Shown here in pieces: positions 8,417 through 17,200 of a DNA stretch of 55,817 nt; the first letter of the stretch is position 1; each line of letters opens with the position of its first letter. Source of the stretch: Gammaproteobacteria bacterium. Lineage in GTDB: Bacteria > Pseudomonadota > Gammaproteobacteria > Arenicellales > CAJQKF01. The position numbers and the translations under genes are program-made. A model generated the notes under the pieces. It was given only the letters and a program-made list of their open reading frames with translations. It ran no database searches and had not been told where the DNA came from. Where the stretch lies: contig JAUIEZ010000013.1 in NCBI GenBank assembly GCA_030429665.1, positions 1 through 55,817 of the forward strand. Direction: 5' to 3'.

Positions 8417-8446
8417 TTGTACAAATATTGTACAACATTTGTATAA
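8417..8446. promoter_or_regulatory. Triple 11-bp-period operator, candidate CarH/LitR site, between phrB and peroxidase
   Basis: Three 8-bp elements lie head to tail with starts exactly 11 bp apart: TTGTACAA (8417), TTGTACAA (8428) and TTGTATAA (8439). Each fits the TnnACA core described for the tandem 11-bp repeats bound by CarH (established for Thermus CarH). The array fills the 64-bp gap between the divergent photolyase and glutathione peroxidase genes, so a bound tetramer would cover both core promoters. The same arrangement, including the variant third element, recurs at 11430-11459. Binding by the regulator encoded at 9030-9953 is inference. Confidence 0.75.
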
Positions 8447-8455
8447 GGTGATGCC

Positions 8456-9016
8456 ATGGGTAAACGGTTATCTTTGTATGCCTCCGTGCTGTTAGGCGCG
8501 CTGTGGCTCGCGCCCGCGCCTGTCCTGGCGTCCGGCGAATGCGGCGTGTTGCTCGATCACCGGGTGCGCCCGCTGGGCGCGCGTGACGCAGTCGACTTGT
8601 GCGCGCTGTATCGCGGCAAGGTGGTGGTGATCGTCAATACCGCGAGCCGTTGCGCGTTCACGCCGCAATACGAGGATCTCGAGACGCTCTATCGCGAGTA
8701 TCGCGAGCGTGGCCTCGTGGTGCTCGGTTTTCCCTCCAACGACTTCGGCAACCAGGAGCCGGGGACCGAGGCCGAGATCAAGTCGTTCTGCGAACTGACC
8801 TACGACGTCGGCTTTCCGATGTTCGAGAAGACCCGTGCCGCCGAAGGCAATGCCGATCCGGTATACCGGGCACTGGCGGACGCCTCCGGAATCTATCCCA
8901 CGTGGAACTTTTTCAAGTTCGTGCTCGATCGAGAAGGCGAACTGGCCGGTTATTTCCCGAGCCGCGTCGCGCCTGACAACCCGCGACTGATCGCGCTGAT
9001 CGAGTCGCTTCTCTAG
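8456..9016 (+). CDS. Exported glutathione peroxidase (Cys-type)
   Basis: A 186-residue thiol peroxidase of the GPx family. Residues 1-26 form a signal peptide (LSLYASVLLGALWLAPAPVLAS), so the enzyme acts in the periplasm, which is less common than cytosolic GPx. The catalytic motif is NTASRCAFTPQYEDLE with peroxidatic Cys66 in place of selenocysteine, and Gln71. The third catalytic block, WNFFKF, is present, as are LGFPSNDFGNQEPG and the fingerprint around FCELTYDVGFPMF. AAGGTGA precedes the ATG. It is divergent from the photolyase and shares its triple-repeat operator, so it is probably part of the light and oxidative-stress response. Confidence 0.9.
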   Translation: MGKRLSLYASVLLGALWLAPAPVLASGECGVLLDHRVRPLGARDAVDLCALYRGKVVVIVNTASRCAFTPQYEDLETLYREYRERGLVVLGFPSNDFGNQEPGTEAEIKSFCELTYDVGFPMFEKTRAAEGNADPVYRALADASGIYPTWNFFKFVLDREGELAGYFPSRVAPDNPRLIALIESLL

Positions 9017-9029
9017 GTGCCCACTGCCG

Positions 9030-9953
9030 CTATTGCGTTCTGACGGCCCGGTTCAGGGCGGCCAGGGCCTTCGGAATGTCCGTGCCAACCGCGACGGCGC
9101 CGGCCGCGTCCACGGCCCGCCGCCACTTCACCGAGCCGTCGCCGCCGACCAGCACCGGTTGTCGGACGGCTTCGGCGAGGGCGGTCAGCTTCTCACGCAA
9201 TGCCTTGGCGCGGTGGTGCGACGACACCGACAGCACAACGGCCGCGCAGCGCGCGATGCGCGCCGCCGCCGCGATCTGCTCGACGGGAAGATCCGAGCCG
9301 ATCAGGACCACGCGGTAGCCCGCGGTGGCCGCCGCCAGCGAGAACTGCATGATGCCGAGCTCGTGATGCTCGCCCGTCGGGCATGCCGCCACCACGCGCG
9401 GTCCGGTGGCGTTTCGATTGACGTGGTTCAGCCGCGCACCGATCTTGTTGCGCAGGAACGTGGAGAAGAAATGTTCGCGCGCGATGCCCGCCTCGCCCTC
9501 GCGCCAACGCTCGCCGAGCGTATCGAGGACTGGCGCGGTGATGCGGGTCGAGACCAGCGGCAGCGAATACAAGGAGAGGGCGTCGTTGTACGCGGCGTCC
9601 AGGGCAGGTTCGTCGAACGACTCGACGGCGGCAAGCATTCGCCGTACGTACGGGGCGAATGCCTCCTCGGCGTCCTTGGACCGGTCCGGGGTGGACGCGT
9701 CGGCCTCGTCCAGCAGCGGGCGCACGCGGCTCACCGGCACGCCGTCGTCGAGCAGGGCGAGGACCTTTCGGATTCGCTCGACATCGGCGTCGTTGTACAG
9801 CCTGTGGCCCTTGTCGGTGCGCCGGGGACGCAACAGCCCGTAGCGACGCTCCCAGGCTCGCAGGGTTACCGGGTGCACCCCGGTTAGCTGGCTGACTGTG
9901 CGAATCGGGTAAAGGTCGTCGTGGACGAGGGGGCGTAGGGTCGCGTCTGTCAA
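9030..9953 (-). CDS. litR: MerR-type regulator with B12-binding photoreceptor domain (CarH/LitR)
   Basis: A 307-residue light-sensing repressor. Residues about 14-80 are a MerR winged helix (YPIRTVSQLTGVHPVTLRAWE, then RRTDKGHRLYNDADVERIR). Residues about 95-180 are the helical cap over cobalamin and contain W150-x9-E160-H161, the Wx9EH signature of CarH/LitR photoreceptors. The Rossmann B12 domain follows with E195-x-H197-x-x-G200, in which His197 would be the lower cobalt ligand. In characterised homologues adenosylcobalamin-bound tetramers repress in the dark, and light breaks the Co-C bond and releases DNA. The start appears to be the TTG at 9953, without a clear ribosome site, 64 bp after the DUF2237 gene on the same strand. 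Targets are probably the two triple-repeat operators nearby. Confidence 0.93.
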   Translation of the reverse strand: MTDATLRPLVHDDLYPIRTVSQLTGVHPVTLRAWERRYGLLRPRRTDKGHRLYNDADVERIRKVLALLDDGVPVSRVRPLLDEADASTPDRSKDAEEAFAPYVRRMLAAVESFDEPALDAAYNDALSLYSLPLVSTRITAPVLDTLGERWREGEAGIAREHFFSTFLRNKIGARLNHVNRNATGPRVVAACPTGEHHELGIMQFSLAAATAGYRVVLIGSDLPVEQIAAAARIARCAAVVLSVSSHHRAKALREKLTALAEAVRQPVLVGGDGSVKWRRAVDAAGAVAVGTDIPKALAALNRAVRTQ

Positions 9954-10017
9954 TGGTCGGGTTTGTTCATGTGCGAGGTTTGTACGAAGCAGTCGCCGGC
10001 ATCTCGACCGGTCCTCG

Positions 10018-10383
10018 CTAAACGAGGTCCAGCGCGTGGGCTTTCAGGTCGTCGATGTCGATGATTTCCAGGCATCGCTCGTGGGTTGCCGAAAGGATCA
10101 CGCGCGGTGCGCGACCCGCCTCCAGGGCCTGTTGCCAGCGTGCCGCGCACAGGCACCAGCGGTCGCCGGGGCGCAGGCCGTCGAAGCCGAACTCCGGCAC
10201 GGGCGTCGACAAGTCGTTACCGACCGACTGGCTGTATGCCAGGAACTCGGGAGTGACCTCCACGCACACCGTGTGCGAGGCAGCGTCTTCGGGCATGGCG
10301 TCACAGCAACCGTTGCGGGTGAAGCCGGTCAACGGCCTTGACGAGCAAAGGGTTAACGTATCGCCGAAAATGTTTCGCTGCAT
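10018..10383 (-). CDS. DUF2237 family protein
   Basis: A 121-residue protein of the DUF2237 family, whose function is unknown. Family landmarks are visible in order: NIFGDTLTLCSS, PLTGFTRNGCCDAMPEDAAS, HTVCVEVTPEFLAYSQSVGN, DLSTPVPEFGFDGLRPGDRW and CLCAARWQQALEAG. It ends with ATHERCLEIIDIDDLKAHA. It is rich in conserved cysteines (NGCC, TVC, WCLC), which suggests metal binding or redox chemistry, but I cannot say more. It starts 22 bp after the DUF523-DUF1722 gene and is followed by the light-sensing regulator, so it lies inside what looks like a B12- and light-controlled operon. Confidence 0.85.
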   Translation of the reverse strand: MQRNIFGDTLTLCSSRPLTGFTRNGCCDAMPEDAASHTVCVEVTPEFLAYSQSVGNDLSTPVPEFGFDGLRPGDRWCLCAARWQQALEAGRAPRVILSATHERCLEIIDIDDLKAHALDLV

Positions 10384-10405
10384 TGCCTCGTCCTGGTTTT
10401 TCGCT

Positions 10406-11392
10406 CTAGATCAGATTTCTGAGCCGCAGCGCCTCGGGGTGGGGATCGAGGTAGACCTGGCTCGAAATGTAGGGGTCCGGATGAACGCGGAAATAATGCC
10501 TGAACAGGGTAATGGGCACAATCAGCGGCACCTCCTCGCGGCGGTAGCGTTCGATCGCGTCTGTCAATTCCGCCTTGTCGCCGGCGTCGATGCGCTTTTT
10601 CAGGTAGCCGAGAACATGCTGCATCACGTTGCAATGACGGGCGCGGTTGACACGGCGCTCGAGCGCTTCCATGAGTGTCTCGAAATACGCCGGCGCCGCC
10701 GATTGCGCGCGATCGCCCGCGAGGTTGGATAGCAAGGTTCCCAGGCGCCTGTAGGCGGCATTGGAATGCGCCATTACCAGGTACTTGTGGCGGGTGTGGA
10801 AGTCGATCAGGCGCGCCGCCGTGATGCCTTCATCGCACAAGGCGCGCCATCGGCGATGCACGAACACACGGTTGACGAAGTTTTCGCGTAGTACCGGATC
10901 GTTCAGCCGGCCCTCCTCCTCGACCGGCAGTTGCGGAAGCCGATCCTGCAACACGCGGCCAAAGACCCCGCTGGTACTGCGCGCCGCCGGGCCACCCGAT
11001 TCGGGATACAGTTTGACCCGCGTCATTCCGCAACTCGGCGAGTCCTTTTTCAGCACGAAGCCGTCGATCGTCGCCGCGTTGCCGGCAACGGATTCCGCGT
11101 AGTCCCCGAGTTGTTCCGTGACGTCAATGGAGGGATCCCGCACGCCCACCGCGCGCGGCCTCGCCGGATCGTCGCCGACCAACCTGATCGGTGGCCGGGG
11201 AACCGGAAGGCCGATCGCGGTTTCGGGGCAGAAGGCGACGATATCGGTGTAACGGGACAGTTCGCTGACCACGAATACGTCGCGCTTGTGGCCGCCATCA
11301 AATCGCACCGCGTGGCCGAGCAGGCAGGCGCTGACGCCCAGGTTCGGCCTCGGCGCGGCGGCGGATTGCGATTTCTCGGTACGAGTGGTCAT
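10406..11392 (-). CDS. DUF523-DUF1722 fusion protein (YbgA-like)
   Basis: A 328-residue two-domain protein. Residues about 15-160 are DUF523 (GVSACLLGHAVRFDGGHKRD, CPETAIGLPVPRPPIRLVG, DGFVLKKDSPSCGMTRVKLY). Residues about 185-320 are DUF1722 (IDFHTRHKYLVMAHSNAAYR, NVMQHVLGYLKKRID, VPLIVPITLFRHYFR). The conserved Cys-Leu-Leu-Gly and SPSCG cysteines hint at a metal or Fe-S site. Such fusions are often found beside photolyase and LitR genes in gammaproteobacteria; the molecular function is unknown. The ATG at 11392 is preferred because upstream codons in the frame run through the operator and promoter. It is the first gene of a run with DUF2237 and the B12 regulator, 38 bp from the triple operator. 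Confidence 0.88.
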   Translation of the reverse strand: MTTRTEKSQSAAAPRPNLGVSACLLGHAVRFDGGHKRDVFVVSELSRYTDIVAFCPETAIGLPVPRPPIRLVGDDPARPRAVGVRDPSIDVTEQLGDYAESVAGNAATIDGFVLKKDSPSCGMTRVKLYPESGGPAARSTSGVFGRVLQDRLPQLPVEEEGRLNDPVLRENFVNRVFVHRRWRALCDEGITAARLIDFHTRHKYLVMAHSNAAYRRLGTLLSNLAGDRAQSAAPAYFETLMEALERRVNRARHCNVMQHVLGYLKKRIDAGDKAELTDAIERYRREEVPLIVPITLFRHYFRVHPDPYISSQVYLDPHPEALRLRNLI

Positions 11393-11640
11393 GGAACCTG
11401 ATCCGGTGTTTGCGCGTTGTCGCAGCGAATTGTACAATACTTGTACAATTGTTGTATAACAATCCTTGCCACGCCGCGGCCACGCGCTCAGGCCGGACAC
11501 ACTGAATCGATAACTGTAGACGGGGAGCCCTGCGCCAGCGGTTCCCGGCGCTTCGCCGCCGAACGCGGCCGGGGCGCAGGGGTGTATCATGCCTGCCTCC
11601 AACCCCGGTCCGGGGCGGCCGGCCACAATTTGTATGGAAC
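11393..11640. promoter_or_regulatory. Divergent regulatory gap between DUF523 operon and hemH, with triple 11-bp-period operator
   Basis: This 248-bp gap contains TTGTACAA (11430), TTGTACAA (11441) and TTGTATAA (11452), again with exact 11-bp spacing and the same order as at 8417-8446. In both places the two perfect elements are proximal to the minus-strand gene (photolyase or DUF523), so those promoters are the likely regulated ones. The last element overlaps the short dyad TTGTT-GTAT-AACAA. The rest of the gap up to ferrochelatase is GC-rich; just before the ATG there is TTTGTATGGAAC, with only a weak ribosome site. Whether hemH is also light-controlled cannot be told from sequence. Confidence 0.75.
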
Positions 11641-12723
11641 ATGAGTTACGAGCGAGAAATCGACCATTCCCACGCGCGCCAGGCACGGACCGGTGTGCTG
11701 CTGGTCAACCTCGGCACGCCTGACGCCCCCGATCGCGCCTCGGTGCGGCGATACCTGCGGGAGTTCCTTTGGGATCCGCGTGTCGTCGAGATATCGCGGC
11801 CGCTCTGGTGGTTGGTCCTCAACGGCATCATACTCAATACCCGCCCTGGGCGTTCGGCGCAGGCATATGCGAAGGTGTGGGGCGAGGCAGGTTCGCCCCT
11901 GCTGGACATTTCGCGGCGCCAATGCGCCGCGCTTGCCGAACGCCTGGGTCGCGACTACGGTGATTCGATCCGGGTCGAACTGGCAATGCGTTACGGGACG
12001 CCTTCGATCGCCGCGGGAATTCGCTCGCTGCGCGAGCACGGCGTCACTCGGCTGCTCGTTCTTCCACTGTATCCACAGTACTCGGCCACGACCACGGCCA
12101 GCGTGTTCGATGCGGTGGCCGATGCGTTGCGGCACGTCAGGCGCATCCCCGAACTGCGGATGGTCAACAGCTACCACGACGATCCGGCGTATATCGAGGC
12201 ATTGGCCGAATCGGTGCGCGCATTCCAGTCGAGTCACGGCGTGCCTGACCGACTCGTGATGTCGTTCCACGGCATACCGAGGGAGTACTTCGACGCCGGC
12301 GATCCGTATTTCTGCCATTGCCAAAAGACCGCCCGGCTGCTGGCCGAACGCCTGGGCCTGGCGAACGAACACTATGTCGTGACGTTCCAGAGCCGGCTCG
12401 GCCCGCGTGAATGGCTCAAGCCGTATACCGACGAGACCCTCAAAGCGCTGGCGGGGCAGGGACTGCGCCATGTCCAGTTGATCTGCCCGGGATTTTCCGC
12501 CGATTGCCTGGAGACGCTCGAGGAAATCAAGGTCGAGAACCGCGACTATTTTCTCGCCGCCGGTGGAGAGCGGTTCGAATACATACCGTGCCTCAACGAC
12601 AGCAACGAACACGTGGCGATGATGAGCGATTTGGTGGCGCGACACACGGCCGGCTGGCCGACGGAACCTGTCGAGAGCGCGCCGACTCTGGAGCGCGCGC
12701 ACGCCATGGGGGCGAGTCGATGA
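11641..12723 (+). CDS. hemH: Ferrochelatase
   Basis: A 360-residue enzyme inserting Fe2+ into protoporphyrin IX, the last step of haem synthesis. Family blocks seen: GVLLVNLGTPDAP near residue 20, REFLWDPRVVEI, and MRYGTPSIAAGI. Then come LPLYPQYSATTTASVFDAVA and the active-site strand VMSFHGIPREYFDAGDPYF with the catalytic His. FQSRLGPREWLKPYTDET and LICPGFSADCLETLEEI follow, then the Glu-rich helix. It has no C-terminal membrane helix. The stop overlaps the ATG of the small CbiX-type chelatase (ATGA), so the two tetrapyrrole chelatases are translationally coupled. It is divergent from the DUF523/LitR operon. Confidence 0.95.
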   Translation: MSYEREIDHSHARQARTGVLLVNLGTPDAPDRASVRRYLREFLWDPRVVEISRPLWWLVLNGIILNTRPGRSAQAYAKVWGEAGSPLLDISRRQCAALAERLGRDYGDSIRVELAMRYGTPSIAAGIRSLREHGVTRLLVLPLYPQYSATTTASVFDAVADALRHVRRIPELRMVNSYHDDPAYIEALAESVRAFQSSHGVPDRLVMSFHGIPREYFDAGDPYFCHCQKTARLLAERLGLANEHYVVTFQSRLGPREWLKPYTDETLKALAGQGLRHVQLICPGFSADCLETLEEIKVENRDYFLAAGGERFEYIPCLNDSNEHVAMMSDLVARHTAGWPTEPVESAPTLERAHAMGASR

Positions 12724-13115
12724 ACGTTTCCGTCGACCGGGAAGGTCGCGCGCTGCTGGTGGTCGCCCACGGCAGTCGCCGTGGCGCGTCGAATGACGAG
12801 GTACGCCGTCTCACCGACGCGCTACGCAGCCGCGCGACGGCATTCGAATGGGTCGAATGCGCATTCCTCGAGCTCGCCGAACCCTCCATCCCCGGCGGCC
12901 TCGAATCGCTGGTGGAGCGCGGCGCCCGGGAAATCGTTGTATTGCCCTACTTTTTGTCGGCCGGGCGCCACGTCGTCGAGGATATTCCCGGCGAAATCGC
13001 GGACGTTGCAACCCGTCATCCCGCGGTCCGTATCCGTCAGGCCGCATACCTCGGCGATTCGGCCGGAATCGTATCCCTGATGCTCGAGCAGGCCGGTTCC
13101 CCCGCGGACGCCTAG
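12720..13115 (+). CDS. Small CbiX/SirB-type sirohydrochlorin chelatase-like protein
   Basis: A 131-residue single-domain chelatase of the CbiX-short type. The metal-binding histidines are in LLVVAHGSRRGASNDEVRRL (about residue 19) and LPYFLSAGRHVVEDIP (about residue 80). Other family features are VECAFLELAEPSIPGGLESL and RQAAYLGDSAGIV. Such proteins insert Co2+ or Fe2+ into sirohydrochlorin on the route to cobalamin or sirohaem, as homodimers. It is coupled by a 4-bp overlap to ferrochelatase. A cobaltochelatase next to a B12-dependent photoreceptor is suggestive, but the metal specificity cannot be read from this sequence. Confidence 0.8.
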   Translation: MNVSVDREGRALLVVAHGSRRGASNDEVRRLTDALRSRATAFEWVECAFLELAEPSIPGGLESLVERGAREIVVLPYFLSAGRHVVEDIPGEIADVATRHPAVRIRQAAYLGDSAGIVSLMLEQAGSPADA

Positions 13116-13246
13116 GCACCCGGCGCGCCGGTGCGTTACTATCGATTTCATTGATCGAACGCGACACGTGACCGCCGCCGGCTAACGTCGGTGACGCGGC
13201 GGTGCCTGTTGTTACGCGTGAACAAACGAGGCAAGAGGAGACGAGC

Positions 13247-13978
13247 ATGGCGAATATCGAAGGCGGTGCACTCAGTTACGAGATCAACGGCAACAAGTTC
13301 GTCGGATTCTTCGCCCACGATGCCGACGCCGACGGCCCCCGGCCCGGTATCATCCTGGTCCACGAGTGGTGGGGCTGCAACGACTTCGTCCGTGAGCGGG
13401 CGCGCCGACTGGCCGAGGCGGGGTTCTGCGCGTTCGCCATCGACATGTTCGGCGGTGGCGCCACGGCCGACAAACCGGACCAGGCCGCGGCGCTGATGAA
13501 TGGCGTGCTCCAGGACATGGAGGCCGGCACGGCGAGATTGAAAGGCGCCTACGACGTCATGCTCGGCCACGCGGGCGTCGACAGCTCGCGTACCGGCGCC
13601 ATCGGTTACTGTTTCGGTGGCGCCATGGTGCTTCACATGGCGCGCATCGGCATGCCGCTGAAGGCGGTGGTGAGCTTCCACGGCGCGCTGGGATCGTTTC
13701 ACCAGGCCGAACCCGGTTCCATCAAGCCGCGCATACTCGTTTGCCACGGTGGCGGCGACAAGATGGTGTCGATGGACGACCTGGAGGCGTTCAAGCAGGA
13801 GATGGACGCTGCCGGCGCCGACTACGAAGTGATCGTCTATGCCGATGCCCTGCACGGATTCACCAATCCCCAGGCCACCGAGCGCGGGCAGAAGTACGGT
13901 CTGCCGCTCGCTCACGACGCGGAGGCCGATGCCGCGTCCTGGCAAGCCATGCTGGACCTGTTCGAGCGCTCGTTCTGA
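13247..13978 (+). CDS. Dienelactone hydrolase family protein, cytosolic
   Basis: A 243-residue alpha/beta hydrolase. The start chosen is the ATG at 13247, just after AAGAGGAGACGAGC, giving MANIEGGALSYEINGNKFVG. The nucleophile is Cys in GAIGYCFGGAMVL (GxCxGG, typical of dienelactone hydrolases rather than Ser esterases), with Asp in CHGGGDKMVSMDDL and His in YADALHGFTNPQA. HEWWGCNDFVRERARRLAEA is the conserved oxyanion and first-helix block. Homologues hydrolyse dienelactone in aromatic degradation or act on unknown esters and lactones. No catabolic cluster is adjacent, so the substrate is open. A second, exported paralogue lies at 19771-20655. Confidence 0.9.
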   Translation: MANIEGGALSYEINGNKFVGFFAHDADADGPRPGIILVHEWWGCNDFVRERARRLAEAGFCAFAIDMFGGGATADKPDQAAALMNGVLQDMEAGTARLKGAYDVMLGHAGVDSSRTGAIGYCFGGAMVLHMARIGMPLKAVVSFHGALGSFHQAEPGSIKPRILVCHGGGDKMVSMDDLEAFKQEMDAAGADYEVIVYADALHGFTNPQATERGQKYGLPLAHDAEADAASWQAMLDLFERSF

Positions 13979-14294
13979 AACGATTGCGCGTCACTCGTCC
14001 GATTGATGAATACGCCGGCGCGCGCGTCGATGCCGTTGCACGTCGGGAGAATGCGCGCTGCGCCTGGTCGCCGGCCTGCTGCCGGCGCCCCCACGCCCGA
14101 ATCCGTGCCACGACGCATACGCGGTCTATGCATTGACGCGGACGACACGATTTCCCGCGTAGTGCCGACCAGTAGGGTGCTAGAATCCGCGATAAGGGTG
14201 TGAGCAGCGTCGTGCAAGCCGGGAAACATCGGGGTGCGCGACGGAGAACGGATATGCGGACGACGGGCGAACCGGATTTCAGGTGGGGTGACTC
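13979..14294. other. Intergenic region with a GC-rich hairpin
   Basis: No gene is recognisable here. CGCCGGC-ctgct-GCCGGCG (14069-14087) can form a 7-bp GC stem with a 5-base loop downstream of the dienelactone hydrolase gene. There is no U-tract, so it is at best a weak or Rho-assisted terminator. TAGAAT at 14181-14186 could be a -10 element for the sensor gene that starts at 14295, but I see no convincing -35. Confidence 0.3.
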
Positions 14295-17200
14295 GTGAGT
14301 GGCGTAAATACGACGGTTTCGATGTTGTCCACGCTGCCAACGGGTGTGTCTTCGGCCGGATTCTGGGAATGGGATCTTGTCGAGCGGACCGTTTTTTTCT
14401 CCGGCCGCCTGATGAAAGTCCTGGGCTTGCGCCGTGACGGCAGCCGGCTCTCGGAATCCGAAGTCCTGGAACTCGTTCATCCCGAGGACGTCGACGAGTA
14501 CCGCCGGCGGTTGAGCGACTGCCTGGAGGGCACGAGCGAAGTGTTCGACGTGGAGGTGCGCGTTGTCGATGACCTCGGCGCACTCCACTGGGTCGTGAAT
14601 CGCGGTGTCCTGCAGTACGACGACGACGGCGATGCCGTTCGCATGTCGGGTACGATCACCGACATCACCACGCAGCGAAAGCTGGAAGCAGCAATCCGGC
14701 TGGCGGCCGGCGAAGTACCCGGCCACGCCGGGTCCGGGCCGTTCGTCCACCTCGCGAGCTGCCTGACGCAGTCTCTCGAGTGTGATATCGCCTTCATCGG
14801 TCGCCTCGAGGCATCCGGCGAACGAATCCGTACCCTCGGCGTGTGGCGCGACGGGCAGGCCGGCGACAACTTCGCGTATCGCCTCGACGTCTCGCCTTGC
14901 CGCGAGGTGGTGGGGCGGGAGCTTTGCATTTTTCCCGAGGCGGTCTCGAGGCTGTTTCCCGGCGACCGCGCGTTGATCGCTGAACGTGTCGAAGGCTATG
15001 CAGGGTTTCCACTGTTCGACTCGAGCGAGCGGCCGGTAGGCCTGATCGCGGCGCTGTTCCGGCAGCCCATAGAAGATCCCGATCTGTGCGGTAACCTGTT
15101 GTCCGTCTTCGCGCCGCGAGCCGCGTCCGAGATCGAGCGAAGCGACCACGAGCGGGCGCTGGTCGAAAGTGAAAGGCGTTTTCGTGACTTCGCGGAGGCC
15201 TCGGCGGACCATTTCTGGGAAACCGACGAGAACCATCACTTCACCAATGTCACTGCATGGGCGCAGTCGTTGATCGGGATGCGGCCGGAAAAAGCCGAAG
15301 GCCTGGCGCGCTGGGAGTTTCCGCGGGCGCGGCCGGTCGTCGACGACGACTGGGCGTCGCACCGCGCGGTGCTCGACGGACATCGCGAGTTTCGCGATTT
15401 CCTTTACAGCATCGCAGGCCCGGACGGGGAAAAGTTCATCTCTGTCAGCGGCGTGCCCGTTTTCGACGAGAGCGGACGGTTCCGGGGTTACCGCGGTACC
15501 GCGACCGACGTCACCCAGCGCGTGTTGTCGCAGCGTTCGGAGAACGAAGCCCGCGAGCGCCTCGCGCTGGCCGTTCAGGCGGCCGACCTCTATGTCTGGG
15601 ACTGGGAGATCGGCGCCGCCCATACGCTGTGGCGCACCGACCCCGAACCCATGCTCGGCCCGCGGCCGGCATCGGGATACCCGGATTTCACCGACATGGT
15701 GTTCGAGGAAGACCGCGACCTGTTCGAGCAAGCGTACCGCCGCAGTATCGAGGACGGTGAACCCTACGTGGCGGAATTCCGCCTGCGCCGCACCGACGGA
15801 AGCCGGCGCTGGCTAAACGCCAAGGGTACCGTCGTCAGGGACGCGCGCGGTACGCCTTTGCGCCTGATCGGGGTAACCCAGGACATCACCACGCGGCGCG
15901 AAAACGAGGAACGATTGCGGCTTGGTGCCACCGTCTTCAATACCCGCGAACCGGTGATGATTACCGATCCCGACGGCGTGATTCTTGACGTGAACCACGC
16001 CTGTCTCGCGCTGTTCGGTTTTTCACGCGAAGAAATGCTCGGGCAAACGCCGGCGATTCTTCAATCCGGCCACCACGACCGCGACTATTACCAGGCGTTC
16101 TGGCGGCAACTCGCACAGAACGGCTACTGGCAGGGCGAGCTCTGGAATCGTGCCAGCAACGGCACGGTGATCCCCAACTGGGTGATCATCGACTCGGTGC
16201 GGGACGAAGACGGCCGAGTGCTGCGCTACGTCGCCACCTTCAACGATATCAGCGAACGCAAGCAGGCCGAGGAGCGAATACAGAAGCTCGCCTGGCACGA
16301 TGCGCTGACCCAATTGCCCAACCGGCGCCTGTTCAATTCGACATTGGACGACGAGCTGCGCAGCCATCGCCGTCGCGGTGTCGTCGGTGGGCTGCTGATG
16401 GTGGACCTGGACGATTTCAAGACCATCAACGAATCGCTCGGCTACCGTACCGGGGACGCGTTGCTGTTCGCGGTTGCGAAGGTGTTGATATCCGAAACGG
16501 CCGAGCACGGCACCGTGGCCCGGGTCGGCGCCGACGAGTTCGCCGTGCTCTTGCCGGAACTCGGCACGCAGAAGGATTTCGCGGTGCGCCGGCTGCGCGA
16601 GCATGCGGCGGCCATCGTGGATCGCCTCAACGAACCGTTGGCGGTGCGCGGAGACACCTTTCGCGTGTCCTGCAGCTTCGGCATCCACGTCTTTCCCGAA
16701 GCGGATCTCGACGCGGAAGCGCTGCTTTCCCAGTGCGAGATTGCGCTCAACCGGGCCAAGCGCGACGGTTACAGTTCCGCGCGTTTTTATCACCCCGAGA
16801 TGAAGGAACGCTCGGACGAGCGCATGAAGGTGCAATACCTGCTTTCGACCATGGTCGACGAGTCGCGCGTCCACAACCTGTACCAACCCCAGGTGGACGA
16901 CGAATCCAGGGTCATGGGCGTGGAGGCGTTGGCGCGCCTGCGCGACGACGACGGCGAGTTGCTCGAACCCACGCAGTTCATCGGCGTGGCGGAAGAGACG
17001 GGATTGATATACCGGCTGGGCGAACAGGTGCTGCGCCGCGCCCTGTTCGACATGGTCGAATGGAAACGCACCGGGTCGTTCGAGCCGGACTTCGTCGCCG
17101 TCAACGTGAGTCCCCGACAGTTCCTCCAGGAAGGCTTCGTCGACACCGTGGTGGCGGCACTGGCGGAGTCCGGCCAGCCGGGGCGATGCCTGGAGCTGGA

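Noticed and set aside
9963..9987. Possible third CarH/LitR operator upstream of the regulator itself (TTGTTCAT and TTGTACGA)
   Set aside because: The two elements are imperfect and 17 bp apart, not 11, and there is no third element. Not enough to claim autoregulation.
14069..14087. GC hairpin as an intrinsic terminator
   Set aside because: The stem is only 7 bp and no T-tract follows, so I record it only as part of the gap description.
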